Shown in pieces: positions 1 through 9,659 of a DNA stretch of 64,000 nucleotides. The translations under genes were made by a program, and so were the position numbers. The DNA is taken from the NCBI GenBank assembly GCA_039583875.1, contig CM077151.1, positions 105,480,609 to 105,544,608 of the forward strand, given 5' to 3'. Origin of the DNA: Platanthera guangdongensis. Lineage: Eukaryota > Streptophyta > Magnoliopsida > Asparagales > Orchidaceae. Each line of letters begins with the position of its first letter. Position 1 is the first letter of the stretch. Below the pieces are notes generated by a model that worked only from the letters and a program-made list of their open reading frames with translations, was not told the origin of the DNA and did no database searches.

Positions 1-61
1 CCTTCGCCTATCTAGCAGTGTACTAGATTCGGCCAAACTTCTCCACTAACTCAGAACCAAA

Positions 62-190
62 CTAGGTTCCTACCTCAGGCCCAAAGCCTTACACTCAGCC
101 AAAAGGCCTACACTCAGCCACCCAGGCCTACACTCAGCCAATTAAAGGCCTACACTCAGAGTTCTTCAACTCCTACACTCAGGCACCAAG
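62..190 (-). repeat. Short direct repeats CCTACACTCAGCCA
   Basis: About five imperfect copies of CCTACACTCAG(CCA) follow each other at roughly 15-20 bp spacing, read on plus. On the element strand they read TGGCTGAGTGTAGG. They lie in the distal part of the SIRE-like LTR, outside the palindrome array. Confidence 0.75.
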
Positions 191-683
191 CCCTACCCTC
201 AGCCTTTATAAAATAGGCTTACAATCACTCAGATCCAATGGATCTTACAAGTTTAAAATAGAAATTACAAATGCTAACTCTACAACTCAGAAAGGATGAG
301 AGGAGTTGAGAGTTTCTTGAGGAGTTCTTGGAAGAACTCAGCTTGATCCAAACTGACTTAGCTTTCTTCAAAACTTCTTGAGTAGAACTGAATTAGTCTG
401 AATCTTCTGCAGTTGATCCTTGATCTCTGCTTCTTGAAATCCAGATGACTCTGAATTGTTCTTCTCAGCCTTAGTTCCAAAGACTGTATCCTTGGTTGGA
501 GCTCTCTCTCTCCAACTACTTAGATCTGCAGTTGGACTGCCTGATCTTCTTGTGTTGATCCTCTATGTATCACTTCTTGATTTAATCTGATCAACCACTT
601 CAATTATTCTCACAACAAGTAATGATTGTGAACAACTTAACCACTTAACAACTTGACTACTCATTCTGTAAACTGTGGGTGCC

Positions 684-691
684 TATTTATA
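684..691 (-). promoter_or_regulatory. LTR TATA box
   Basis: The minus strand reads CCTATAAATAGGC here, a good plant TATA box about 1.2 kb into the LTR and just downstream, on the element strand, of the palindrome array. This places the array upstream of the likely retrotransposon promoter, in the U3 part of the LTR. Confidence 0.65.
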
Positions 692-834
692 GGCTTCCTT
701 CATGGTAACCGGCTGATCCGGTTTATAACAGACTTTTGACTTCTCTGACAGTTGCTGTAGACCGGCTGGATTGGCAGCTGTCATGTCAACCAGTCACTTC
801 TTGAAATTCTCTAACTGTCAGTTAGTGTCGAGAC

Positions 835-1766
835 TTTCTGTTCTTAAGTGTCGACACTTATAGACCAAGTGTCGACACATGTTGTGTAAGTGTCGACACA
901 AGTCTACAAGGTGTCGACACAATTCCTTGTATGTCTCGACACAGTTTCTTCTGCATGTGTCGACACTGAAATTGAGTGTCGACACAAGTACTTGTACTTC
1001 ATCCTTTAACTGTATTCTTCTAAGTGTCGACACATCTCCTTTGTGTCGACACATCTTCATGTGTTGAAACTGTCAAGTGTCGACACTGATTCTTGGTGTC
1101 GACACAAGTCTTCATTCTTGATTCTTCAGCAGAGTGTCGACACATTCCCTTAGTGTCGACACTTATACTTAGAATATTTTACAACTTTTCTGTTCTTTGC
1201 TAAGTGTCGACACAGCTCCTTGTGTCGACACTTTCTTCAAGTGTAGAGTCTTCAACTAAGTGTCGACACATTGTGCTGAGTGTCGACACTTTCTTCAAGT
1301 GTTGACTCTTCTGGTTGTGTGTCGACACATTGTGCTGAGTGTCGACACATTCTTCAAATACTGAGTATTTAGCTAAGTGTCGACACATTGTGTTGAGTGT
1401 CGACACTTACTTCCAGTGCTGAGTCTTCTGCATAGTGTCGACACATTGTGTTGAGTGTCGACACTTGTACTTAGAATCTGTAGACTTTTGCTGAGTGTCG
1501 ACACTTACTTCAAGTGTCGACACTTTCTGGTGTAGACACAGCTCTTCTGGGTGTCGACACTTCTGCTAAGTGTCGACATATCTTTTCTGCATTCTTCTAC
1601 ACTGAGGGTCGACACAGCTCCAAGTGTCGACACATTCTGACTGGTGTCGACTCTTCTTCCCAGGTGTCGACACAATGACTCCAAGTGTCGACACTGCATG
1701 TCTGGGTGTCGACACAAGCTTTCTCAAGTGTCGACACTTTGCCTCTGGGTGTCGACACATGGACTT
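835..1766. repeat. Array of about 33 GTGTCGACAC palindromes
   Basis: The perfect 10-bp palindrome GTGTCGACAC (core SalI site GTCGAC) recurs about 33 times. Gaps alternate between short (7-15 bp) and longer (20-30 bp), so palindromes tend to come in pairs. A few copies carry one mismatch, such as GTCTCGACAC near 932. Spacers are variable but partly related (TTCTTCAAGTG, AGTCTTCT). The array reads the same on both strands, which creates the many short Cys/Arg/His/Val-Ser-Thr-rich open frames here; none looks like a gene. It is not a CRISPR array: the repeats are too short and the spacers uneven. Confidence 0.9.
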
Positions 1767-1903
1767 AGAAATTCTCAGCTTCAGTCCAGTGTATACCTAA
1801 CCTGCACAAGTAACTCAAACAAACATCAAATACATTCTGATGTATATCATTGAGTTAGGTGAGGCTTCTTCAAATCAGGTACATTTGACCAATGTACCCA
1901 ACA

Positions 1904-2080
1904 CTCCCGTTGTCAACAAGGATCCGAGAGACGGTGAAATTTTCGATGGCCGCCTTGATGACCAGCACATCGCAGAATGGATCCTCGTGATCTGACATGT
2001 CGCTTCTGGTGAAGGTGATCCTTTCTTCTAGGGGTGGGGTTTGGGATGTGGAGGCAACGCTCCGACGGTACATGGTGTGG
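1904..2080 (-). pseudogene. Tat protease fragment, cut by LTR insertion
   Basis: The minus-strand frame from 2073 gives RSVASTSQ, then HEDPFCDVLVIKAAIENFTV, then ILVDNGS, and is cut at 1904. The DNG triad corresponds to the aspartic-protease active site in this lineage; the full copy at 23579-24073 has the same ILVDNGS followed by SVNVIF. Here everything after the active site is lost to the insertion, so it cannot encode a working protease. Confidence 0.75.
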
Positions 2081-3560
2081 AGGCTCGCCTTGCGGGAAGC
2101 CTCGACCCCCCCCCCCCCCCCCCCCCGTGGATCACTCTGATCCCTCCTCGGGTTCCAACATCCACCCGGTCTTCACAACTGTCCTCCTCCGCCCGAGGCA
2201 GGACCTCCTCAATCCTCACTTCTGGCCGCCCCTGCTGCTGCTGCTATTGCTGCTGTTCCCTATTCCCTCTCATCTCAAGGAATTCTGGGCACGTGCCTGT
2301 GGCGTGCCACTCCTCCTGATGGAAGTCGTAATAGGGCAACTCCACCCTAACTTCTCTCCTCCTCCTCCTCACTATCCTCCTCCTCGCCCCAAGGCTATGG
2401 TCATAGCCTCCTCTTGATTGCGGAGCCAGGGCCTCTGGGCCTGCCTCCAGCCCGGGGGGTGGAATTGATCTTGCCCCCCTTGATAGCGATCCCTTCCGTG
2501 GTATCCCTATTGTGGCCCATGCCCTTGCCACTCAGGCCTCCAGCCCAGTCGACGGTCGGGCTCCTGACGCCCCCACCTCGGCTGCTGCTGCCACTAGAGC
2601 TATCTCTACTCTCTCTGCCGGGGCTCCCCCCTCCTCTCCTCCTGTCCTCTTCCTCCTCTCGGCTCCTTCTCTTCCTCCGTGGCCCACCTGGCCAGCTTCC
2701 GCGCAAACTCCGGGTTTGACGCCTCCCCGTCAACTTCTCTTGCCGCCCTCTCCATCAGCTCCTCGTAGGAGAGGGGGGGGGGAACTCTCTTCAGCTCCAT
2801 CCTGAAGAACCCATACTGCAGGTCCAGGGTAAAGGTCATCATCAGACTATGACTCGACATCTCCTGGACTTGAGTAACCTCCTCATGGAACCGGTCCATG
2901 TAGCTCCCCGGGGTCTCATTTACCCCCTGCTTGATGTGGAACAGGGACTCTGACTCCTTCTTCCTCTTCTTCGAGGTAGTGAACCTCAGCATGAAACCCC
3001 GGCGCAGGTCCTCAAAGCAGTAGATGGAGCTGGCCGGTAGCTGATGGAACCACTCCCTTGCCTTCTCCCTGAGGGTGATAGCGAAGAGTCAACATTTGAA
3101 CCCATCCGACATCTGTCGGATGGAGACTACATCCTCGAACCATTGAACATGCTGGACCGGGTCCCCCTTCCCAGTGTAGTAGGACATCTCGGGTTCCCTG
3201 AACCCATCTGGAACTGGGGCTGAAGAGACCAACTCGCTGAAGAGGCTACCTCCCCCTGCTGGGCGGGCCGGCGAATCTCGCGAGCCTAGCTCGCCGAACC
3301 GGCCTCATCCTGCCGAGCTAGGGAAGAGCTCGCGCCCGGGGAGCTCGCACCCCCGGCCTTCCTCCACCACTTCTTTCCCGGCTCGCCTGCCGGGGGCGTC
3401 CTCGCCCAAAGAGGGGGCGACCGCGATATGGACTGTCGGGGTAGAGCACTCGGTCCGCATGCCGAGTGCGAACTTGACGAGGTTCAACACCTCATTACTG
3501 AAATCTTCAAACATCCCCACGTGGCGAGGGGCGGAGGGGGCGGCGAGTCCGGCCTGTCGG
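2080..3560 (-). pseudogene. Tat gag, frameshifted
   Basis: Minus-strand pieces in three frames align in order with the gag of the second Tat copy. They are an N-terminal part with GEDAPGRRAGKEV (3305-3520), a core with SESLFHIKQG and YMDRFHEEV (2606-2992), an Arg/Glu-rich C-terminal tail (2401-2733), and a zinc-knuckle remnant YYDFHQEEWHATGTCPEF (2244-2531). In the second copy the corresponding knuckle starts YCDFH, so the first Cys is replaced by Tyr here. It has at least three frameshifts. Gag would form the particle and bind the genomic RNA; this copy cannot. Confidence 0.7.
2106..2128. repeat. C23 homopolymer
   Basis: Twenty-three consecutive C bases interrupt the Tat gag-protease spacer; the second Tat copy has only a short C run at the matching place (24014-24020). 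Either a true homopolymer expansion or a base-calling problem. Confidence 0.9.
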
Positions 3561-3614
3561 ATCCCTATCCTCCTGTCATTGGGTTCGCTGAAGCTTTTCT
3601 GCGCTGACCACGTT

Positions 3615-3631
3615 CCACGCTCACCGCACCA
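3615..3631 (-). promoter_or_regulatory. Primer-binding-site-like segment
   Basis: The minus strand reads TGGTGCGGTGAGCGTGG three bases after the LTR end. The identical 17-mer follows the 5' LTR of the element at 27114-35623, and a variant (TGGTGTTGTGAGCGTGG) follows the LTR at 25487. Position and the TGG start fit a tRNA primer site; I cannot name the tRNA with confidence. Confidence 0.6.
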
Positions 3632-3634
3632 AAA

Positions 3635-4518
3635 TGTTGAAACCTATTTCAGGTCTCCTGTGGAGTTCGACCCTTGGGTAAGGGGTGGTCTCGCACCTAC
3701 TTTACTCCTACAAGCAAAACAACAGGGAAAACAAGGAAAAACCGACCCAAGGGCTCGGCGGGGAGGACCCACCACACACCCGGAAGACCTGAGAATGCTT
3801 CCCCTCCTTAGCCACAGGACGAGCTAAGGCTACCCCAGAAAGCACTACTAAATCGGGGAGCAAGAGAATATGAGAGCGTGCCTTCTGAGGTGCCCCCTTG
3901 GGTTCTATTTATAGAATTCTGTAGAGGGGCTGCTAATAGCCAACCTTCGTTGTTTTGAACAGCTATGTGCAGTCCAACTTGGTCTGCCAATAGCGTAGCT
4001 CCGCTGTTCCGAGAAGCTATTCGCACCCATGGGGAGGGCATCCATATAATTTCTCCTTGGGGCTTCTACTGGGCCCCACCCATGGATTGTGAGGTCAGCT
4101 CGCCACTAATCCCTCTCAGCGAGAGGCGGGTGCGACCTGGCTCTAGCGGCTCGCCTACTCTTCCTGGGCGAGCACGAGCCGGGCCACCACGACCCGCCAA
4201 TCCTCTACCGAGGCGGTCAGGCGGCCAGGTCGCGAATAGGGAACGGGCTGGCGGCCAATTAGAACGGTTCGCAGGTCGCCGGTCGTCGAGCCCATCCATG
4301 AATATCAGTTCGACGAATAGCGCCCCCCACTCCGGTCGACAATTCTCTGAGCGAGTGAGAGGGGGGAAGGAGTCGTCTCGCCTGGCTCGCTCACTTGAAC
4401 TGAGTGGGAGCGGACTAGCCTCTTGCCGCATGCCCGCTTGTTGCATGGGTGCGGGCCGTGGAACTTGGTTCGCTCGCCTTTCCTGGCGGGGCCCGCTCGA
4501 CGAACACGGTGTTGTACA
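3635..4518 (-). repeat. 5' LTR of the degraded Tat element (884 bp)
   Basis: On the minus strand it starts TGTACAACACCG and ends TTTCAACA, so it has TG...CA termini. A minus-strand TATA box (CTATAAATAGAA) lies at 3905-3914. The TGTACAAC start is shared with the LTRs at 8777, 26175, 27114 and 33938, so all belong to one Tat-like family group. No target duplication can be checked because the other end is outside the window. Confidence 0.7.
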
Positions 4519-5076
4519 GCGGGGAAGACGAACGAGTTCTTCATCCGTGGTGCGCTTCCCGCGGATTTTGAGGGAAGAGCGATTATTTCTTGTGGATCCA
4601 AAAATCTCGGATCTACGTTTCCAAGAGGGGTAACGAAATGCCTACCCAAGAGATTTTCCATCTTTGATAGTTCTTGTGGTGGATTTTCTAAGCCTTAATT
4701 TTCGCGGTATTACTCATAATAGATTTGTGATTTTCGTTTGTTTTCCGATAACTCCCGCGAGGATTGGCGATCCTCACTTTTTCTTTAGTTGGGATAGATC
4801 CTACCACTTTCGAATCGTGATTTCTTTAGTGGATATATTTCAGTACAACTCCAAGCTTGTCGGACCAATATCGTTCCTTTTAGCCGGAGAGGATTTTGGC
4901 CTATAGCTAATCTCCGATCCACTTGCGGTTCGGCTACTCGTAAGTTAGCGCGAGAGATAAATAAAAATCTATTGTATTTGCTGCGTTTCGTTAGTGTGCG
5001 GAAAAGAGGGCGTTGAATGTAGCGAGATTCGTCGATACGCCGTCCGTATAGGATCTTTTAGGACGGGACTACATCA
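4519..5076 (+). mobile_element. Old chromovirus LTR remnant
   Basis: The 3' part resembles, at low identity but in the same order, the end of the chromovirus LTR at 12645-13681. Shared landmarks are TTTTCTTTAGT(C/T)GGG, GGATTTTGGCCT versus GGATAGTGGCCT, and the terminal CTACATCA (here ending at 5076). A degraded PBS-like TGGTTTCATGGG follows. The 5' part is missing and no coding region is left. Confidence 0.5.
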
Positions 5077-5149
5077 ACCGTGGTTTCATGGGTCCTCCAT
5101 GGGCTGTTGGTGGGCCAGGCGGTGTTGTGCTCCTAGCAGGCTAGGTCGT

Positions 5150-5946
5150 TACACTCTTTCCTCTATTTCTCTTCCTAACACTGTACATGAGACTCTTCAA
5201 CACTCGGGGTGGCATGCGACAATTGAGGCTGAGATGTCAGCCCTTTGGGCTAATCACACGTGGGATCTGGTACCTCTTCCTTCCGTCCAATCCTCCGTTA
5301 GCTGTAAATGGATCTTTGACATTAAACATTCTCCGGATGGGACAATCGACCGCCTCAAATCCCGTCTTGTGGCTTGTGGGTTCACACAGCAATAGGGCTT
5401 GAACTACGAGGAGACCTTCTCCCCTGTCGCCAAAGTAAACTCTGTTCGGGTTCTTATTTCTCTTGTTGTTCACCACAATTGGCCCATACATCAGATAGAC
5501 ATTAAAAATGTCTTTCTTAATGGTGATCTTCATTAGACGGTTTTCATGCACCAACCTCTTGGGTTTAAGACCACGGGGGAGTCTCGGGTGTGTCGTCTGC
5601 GTAAAGCTATCTATGGTTTCAAACAGTCTCTCAAGCTTGGATTGAAAATTTTAGCAAGGTTGTTCATGATATTGGCTTTCAGCGGAACTCGACTGACTTC
5701 TCACTTTTTACTCGTCATCAATCAACATGGATTGTTATTCTCTTAGTCTACTTGGTGATATTTTGATAACTGGCGATGACTTCACCGGGAACAACGGATC
5801 AAACAACACTTAAACTCTGACTTCCAAACAAAAGATCTGGGAAATCTTCAATACTTTCTTAGACTTGAGGTTGCTCGTCGACCTGATGGCCTGGTCCTAT
5901 CTCAACGGAAATACTGTCTTGACGTTCTTCGGGATGCTGGTTATTC
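5150..5946 (+). pseudogene. Copia reverse transcriptase, degraded
   Basis: Peptides in order: GWHATIEAEMSALWANHTWD, then SCKWIFDIKHSPDGTIDRLK, then ARLVA-type LVACGFTQQ with an in-frame stop at about 5394, then NYEETFSPVAKVNSVRVL, then VCRLRKAIYGFKQS. These are classic Ty1-copia RT landmarks. Several stops and frameshifts separate the pieces, and the region around the YVDD active site is not recoverable in one frame. Confidence 0.8.
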
Positions 5947-5959
5947 ATGATGTAAACAC

Positions 5960-6760
5960 GTGGAAACACCTATGGATGTCAACCACAAGCTAAATGCTCA
6001 TGGAACGGAATCAGATTCTCTTCTTACAGATCTTGAGTATTATCGGCGTCTTGTAGGAAAACTGATATACCTAACAGTTACAAGGCCTAATATCTCTTTT
6101 GTTGTTGGAGTGGTTAGTCACTTTATGCATTCACCAAGAAGCTCTCATCTACAGGCTGTCGAACGCATCCTCAGGTACTTGAAAGCTGCCTCTGGACGAG
6201 GGTTGATATACAAGTCATCCTCCTCTTTATCTCTTGTCGCGCACACTGATGCTGATTATGCGGGCTCGCTTGATGATCGACGATCCACCACTGGTTTTTG
6301 TACCTACTTTGCAGGAAATCTCATAACATGGTGTAGCAAGAAGCAATCGGTTGTTGCTCGCTCTTCTGCTGAAGTCGAGTATCGTGCAATGGTTGTTGTC
6401 ATTTCTGAACTTACCTGGTTGGAGAGCCTTCTTTGTGATTTGAGTGTCAAACTCTCCTCACCAGCAACACTATTCTGCGATAGTCAAGCTTCTATACATA
6501 TTGCAAAGAACCATGTATTCCATGAGCAAACAAAACACATTGTGGTTGATTGTCACTTTGTCCGGGAGAAGGTACAATTGAAGAAACTTAAATTAGAACA
6601 TGTTCCAGCCTCTGAGCAAGTGGCCGACATCTTTACTAAAGCTCTACCTCGACCATTATATCAGCAGTTCCTATCCAAGTTTGGTGCCTATGATTTGTAT
6701 GCTCCAACTTGCGGGGGAGTGTTAGAAGATAGTAAAATAATGTGTAAAAGCTCATTGTAA
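5960..6760 (+). pseudogene. Copia RNase H domain, open frame
   Basis: A 266-codon open frame starts at the RT-RNase H connection ([20 protein letters not shown]). It continues through the RNase H domain: DADYAGSLDDRRSTTGF, WCSKKQSVVARSSAEVEYRA, CDSQASIHIAKNHVFHEQTK and VADIFTKALP. In the complete element this domain degrades the RNA strand during reverse transcription. The usual SSAEAEYRA is SSAEVEYRA. The frame is cut from the rest of the polyprotein, so it is a fragment. Confidence 0.85.
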
Positions 6761-6920
6761 TTGTGGCTCATTTATAAGCCCATATGTGTTTTTTTTGCAG
6801 TCCCACATTATATTCTTTGGGACTTCTCTCTTTCTCTCTTCCTATATATATGTACTCGTACTTGAAGGTTGATAAAAGAAATACAACCCACAGGTTTCAT
6901 TGCTCTACTTTTCTACAACA
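6720..6920 (+). repeat. 3' LTR of the truncated copia element
   Basis: Starts TGTTAGAAG directly after the polypurine tract and ends TTCTACAACA. It contains a TATA-like TATATATATG near 6843. The putative right half of a target duplication would be CCATT; the left partner is lost with the 5' truncation. Confidence 0.75.
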
Positions 6921-7078
6921 CCATTAATGGTCGATCCGGGCATTGGCAGCTACCAGTCAAACATTCTCCCATTTGTGCATACTTATTTTGTTCCAATGTG
7001 AAGATACAGAGCATGAGGTTTGAGAAGTGTCTAAAGGAAGAACTCTACATTCAAAAAATCAATTCAACTCCATATACT
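6921..7078. other. Non-coding stretch, nothing recognised
   Basis: About 160 bp between the copia LTR and the LINE tail; no gene or repeat recognised. Confidence 0.5.
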
Positions 7079-7325
7079 ACACAACAACAACACTCAAGCC
7101 TTTATCCCACTATGTGGGGTCAGCTATATGGATCCTTTGTCGCCACTATGTCCTATCTTTTGTCATAATCTCACTAATGCCTAAGTACATCACGTCTTTC
7201 CTTATAATTTCATACCAAGTCTTTATTGGTCTACTCCTCCCTCGTCTAACATGTCTAGTGACTAAACTCTCACAATGCCTAACAGGAGCCTCCAATAGTC
7301 TCCTTTGTACGTGTCCAAATCATTT
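7079..7325 (-). mobile_element. LINE 3' end (plant L1-type, TTG-repeat tail)
   Basis: On the minus strand a broken frame reads FGHVQRRLLEAPVR, then RHVRRGRSRP, then WRQRIHIADP, then a stop. This is the C-terminal end of plant LINE reverse transcriptases. It is followed by CCCACATAGTGGGATAAAGG and a GTTGTTGTTG tail, the 3' end that plant LINEs share with Au-type SINEs. Only about 250 bp remain, the usual 5' truncation of LINE copies. Confidence 0.8.
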
Positions 7326-7329
7326 TTGT

Positions 7330-7597
7330 TGAAGCCAAAATTTGACTTCAACGAAAGTTCAAAATCAGAGGCACAACCAACACCTACTTGTCCGAGCACT
7401 TGACCTCCGAACTTCACGGTCGCCTTCAACTTTTCTCCTTTAATAATTTCGTCGACTTTCCTCCTCAGCTTCAGCTTTTCTCCTAGCTTTCCCAATGGAG
7501 CTCTTTAACTGATGTTGCCGAATCGATCACATAAAATTTGAGCACAAATTCTCATCTCTGGTCTCATTCCAAACCCTCAGGCCTCAACCTCACTCCA
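7330..7597 (+). promoter_or_regulatory. Upstream region of the X8 gene
   Basis: About 270 bp of non-TE sequence between the LINE tail and the first usable ATG. It must hold at least part of the promoter or 5' UTR. I see no clear TATA box. The LINE insertion lies only about 270 bp upstream of the start codon. Confidence 0.35.
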
Positions 7598-8756
7598 ATG
7601 CTGGGAAGGTTTCAGGCGATGGGCTTCATTATTGCTCTTCTCCTACTGTTCGTCTCTCACTGTACAGGTTTGTTATTCACTGATCATATTTTTTCCACAA
7701 CCGATAATCATTTTTATCTTCTTCGTTCCCTTCCATCGCATAACACATTTTATGGCTCAGTGTCAAGTTTTCGACCGAAAATTTCTGATCATGATTTTTT
7801 TTACACAACTGTTCATATTTCTAAAACCCGGTTATTGGACGAACAATGGCGTCCGTGAAGTTCGGGTATCAAATGTAAATACGATGTTTCGGAACGCTAG
7901 TATATTAGCATTTTATTGTTATTCTGTGAATTAAATCCCATACCAGAACAATTGTCATTCACTTTAATTTGCTAAAAATATTTCTGCGTCTAGGTATTCT
8001 TGTGGGTTTCTCCCATGAAGCAAGTGAAGCAGAAATGTTAGAAGTTCACTCTTTTCAACGAAGCCTTCTTGGTGAAGAGAAGAACGCAATCTCTTCGAAC
8101 AAAGTAGATACTTATCCCATCACAGTCCCTTCCACAAGGCCGACTCCAACTCAAACTATAGTCACTGTTCTTCCCACAAATCCCTCAACGATCCCTGTAA
8201 CTTCGGCACCAATCACGGTCCCGTCGTCGGAGCCTATGCCAACACCCATCACAAATCCTACAAATTCACCATCAACTGTTCCTTCAGTAAATCCGGAGAC
8301 AAATCCAATTACAAATCCTGCAATCAATCCTATATTCCCGCCTCCATCTGACAGTCCAGTTACATATCCGGGAACAGTTCCGGCATTAGTACCAACTGGT
8401 TTGTGGCTAACTTGGTGTGTGGCGAAGCCTGGTGTGCCAGATTCTGTGCTCCAGAATGCTTTAGATTTTGCATGTGGGATGGGAGGGACTGATTGTTCAG
8501 CAATTCAAGAGACCGGAAACTGCTATAGTCCAAACACACTACAATCTCATGCATCATATGCTTTCAATAATTATTATCAGAGGAATCCTGTTCAATCTAG
8601 CTGCAATTTTGGGGGAGCTGCCATTATTGTCACTGTCAATCCAAGTAATAGGAAAATTTCCAGCAGTTTTAGCTGTTATTATCCTATTTCATATGTTGAT
8701 TTGTTACTTCTCTAAATCTTTGCAGGCACTTCTACTTGTTTGTATCCATCATCAAG
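7598..8756 (+). CDS. X8-domain (callose-binding, PDCB-like) protein, exons 1-3
   Basis: Exons read 7598-7667, 7994-8644 and 8726-8756, with GT/AG borders and matching phases. Exon 1 gives a signal peptide ([17 protein letters not shown]; in-frame ATGs at 7598 and 7619). Exon 2 has a Pro/Thr/Ser/Asn-rich spacer of about 100 residues, then the X8 domain: [46 protein letters not shown]. Exon 3 completes it with TSTCLYPSS. All six domain cysteines are present. X8 proteins bind beta-1,3-glucan (callose) at the wall or plasmodesmata, often GPI-anchored. The next intron starts at 8757 and is hit by a 17.4-kb element at 8777; I could not find the remaining exon(s), so the C-terminus is unknown. Function is by family only. 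Confidence 0.85.
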
Positions 8757-8771
8757 GTAAAAGTAGTATTC

Positions 8772-8776
8772 ATGTT
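8772..8776. repeat. Left target-site duplication CATGT
   Basis: CATGT directly precedes TGTACAACC at 8777 and is repeated at 26176-26180 directly after GGTTGTACA. It lies in intron 3 of the X8 gene, 15 nt after the end of exon 3. Confidence 0.75.
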
Positions 8777-9483
8777 GTACAACCTTGGGCTCGCGGGAGG
8801 CGGCTCAAGCAGCAGAGTGGAGAAGCGGGCGAGAGGAATTGAAGAGGCGAGTGAGGACCATGTGGTCCACTCGCAGGAGGCGAGACGGGGCTCGACGCAG
8901 TAGGCAAGACGTCCTTTGGGGCGCGGGCTGGCCCTTGAGGGCGAGATGGCTCCAATAAGGCGGGAGGCCAGCGAGACGAGCAGGTGATCTCGTCCCGCCC
9001 GCCAGTCATTTCCCCACTCGCCGTATAATAGAAAGGTGTTTTTACCTTCTTACCCCCAAGGAGGGATTTTACTCTTCTATCCCAGGTAATCTTACCCTTT
9101 TGCCCTTGGTGGTTTGCGTATAGCCCTTCAGAACAACGGAGTTTGGTTGTTGGCAGACCCAACCCAGGGTATCTTGGTAATTTCAGGTCAGTTCAGTATG
9201 GTTATTTGCAGATCAAACTCAGATACCTATAAATAGACCGATAAGGTGTCTTGAACAGGTTGTTGAACCTTTCCATATTCTTCCTCAGAGGCACCTAGCT
9301 CAGCATTGGCTAGGGAGGGGGAGAACTTTAGATTCTTCCGGGTAAGAGGTGGGACCTCCGAGCTGAGACCTTCAGTCTGTTTCTGGTCCTGTGACTCACG
9401 TTGAGAGGGTGGTTCGTGAAGAGTAAGTGTGTGATGCAGCTTCAGGTCCGAACTCTAGGTGGAATCGGGTGACTGGCTTCAAT
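8777..9483 (+). repeat. Left LTR of the composite element, plus orientation
   Basis: Matches the reverse complement of 25487-26175 along its whole length, from TGTACAACCTTGGGCTCG through the TATA box (CTATAAATAG, 9228-9237) to GTGACTGG at about 9474. Its last bases (CTTCAATC) differ from the expected GTTCCAACA, so the 3' border near 9483 is approximate, and no PBS-like site follows. Short insertions and deletions separate the two LTRs, such as an extra GTAATTTCAGGTCAGTTCA-type stretch near 9176-9196 here. Confidence 0.85.
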
Positions 9484-9587
9484 CCCCGCTCTTTTCGAGG
9501 TTGCCCCAAGTTCGGAAAGAAAGTCCAACCGAGGCTCGCGGTGTTGGGATTCATTTATGAGAATCTTTGGCGGGTCCTCCCCCTGGA

Positions 9588-9598
9588 GCCTATAAATA
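9588..9598 (+). promoter_or_regulatory. TATA box of the accessory gene
   Basis: CCTATAAATAT lies about 65 bp upstream of the ATG at 9660, a typical plant TATA-to-start spacing. A second TATA-like CTATAAATAC at 9990 falls inside exon 2 and could be an alternative promoter for a shorter product starting at 10159. Confidence 0.55.
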
Positions 9599-9659
9599 TG
9601 AGACCCCATTTCATCATGGAGTTCCCCGCCCCTCTTTTTTTCCCTCTTCTACCGCCAAC

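Larger units (their letters stand above)
1..1903 (-). mobile_element. Partial LTR of a SIRE/Maximus-like Ty1-copia element
   Basis: Read on the minus strand this begins at 1903 with TGTTGGGTACATTGG and runs off the left edge. It interrupts a Tat protease reading frame right after the codons for DNG, so the boundary at 1903 is seen directly. Its start resembles the LTR that begins at 62637 (TGTTGGGTCCATTG, then a shared TGATTTGAAGAAG block), so the two are related. A minus-strand TATA box lies at 684-691. The SIRE/Maximus name is inferred from the TGTTGGG start, the length above 1.9 kb and the style of the distal part; no coding region of this element is in the window. It could be a 5' LTR or a solo LTR. 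Confidence 0.6.
1904..4518 (-). mobile_element. Degraded Tat-lineage Ty3-gypsy element, 5' part
   Basis: On the minus strand: LTR (4518 to 3635), a PBS-like segment, then gag and the start of protease, which stops at 1904 where the SIRE-like LTR is inserted. Gag and protease peptides match the better preserved Tat copy at 20957-25430 (for example MYRRSVA and ILVDNGS). Several frameshifts make it non-functional. Pol beyond the protease is outside the window, past the inserted LTR. The Tat assignment rests on similarity to the second copy, whose RT region has the Tat-style CHRLNLNP motif. Confidence 0.75.
5150..6920 (+). mobile_element. 5'-truncated Ty1-copia element with short 3' LTR
   Basis: Contains the RT to RNase H end of a copia polyprotein, a polypurine tract GCGGGGGAG at 6711-6719 and a 201-bp 3' LTR. 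Gag, protease, integrase and the 5' LTR are absent. Many stops in RT show it is old. Confidence 0.85.

Noticed and set aside
818..1760. Several 60-80 codon open frames on both strands in the palindrome array
   Set aside because: They are translations of GTGTCGACAC repeats (CRH, VST, VDT words), appear on both strands and have no protein signature.
835..1766. CRISPR-like regular repeat array
   Set aside because: The repeat is 10 bp, spacing is uneven and spacers are related; the context is a plant LTR without cas genes.
7262..7495. 77-codon minus-strand frame (KLGEKLKLRRKVDEIIKGEKLK)
   Set aside because: It overlaps the LINE end and the X8 upstream region; the Lys-rich part is suggestive of nothing specific and the C-terminal third is LINE antisense.
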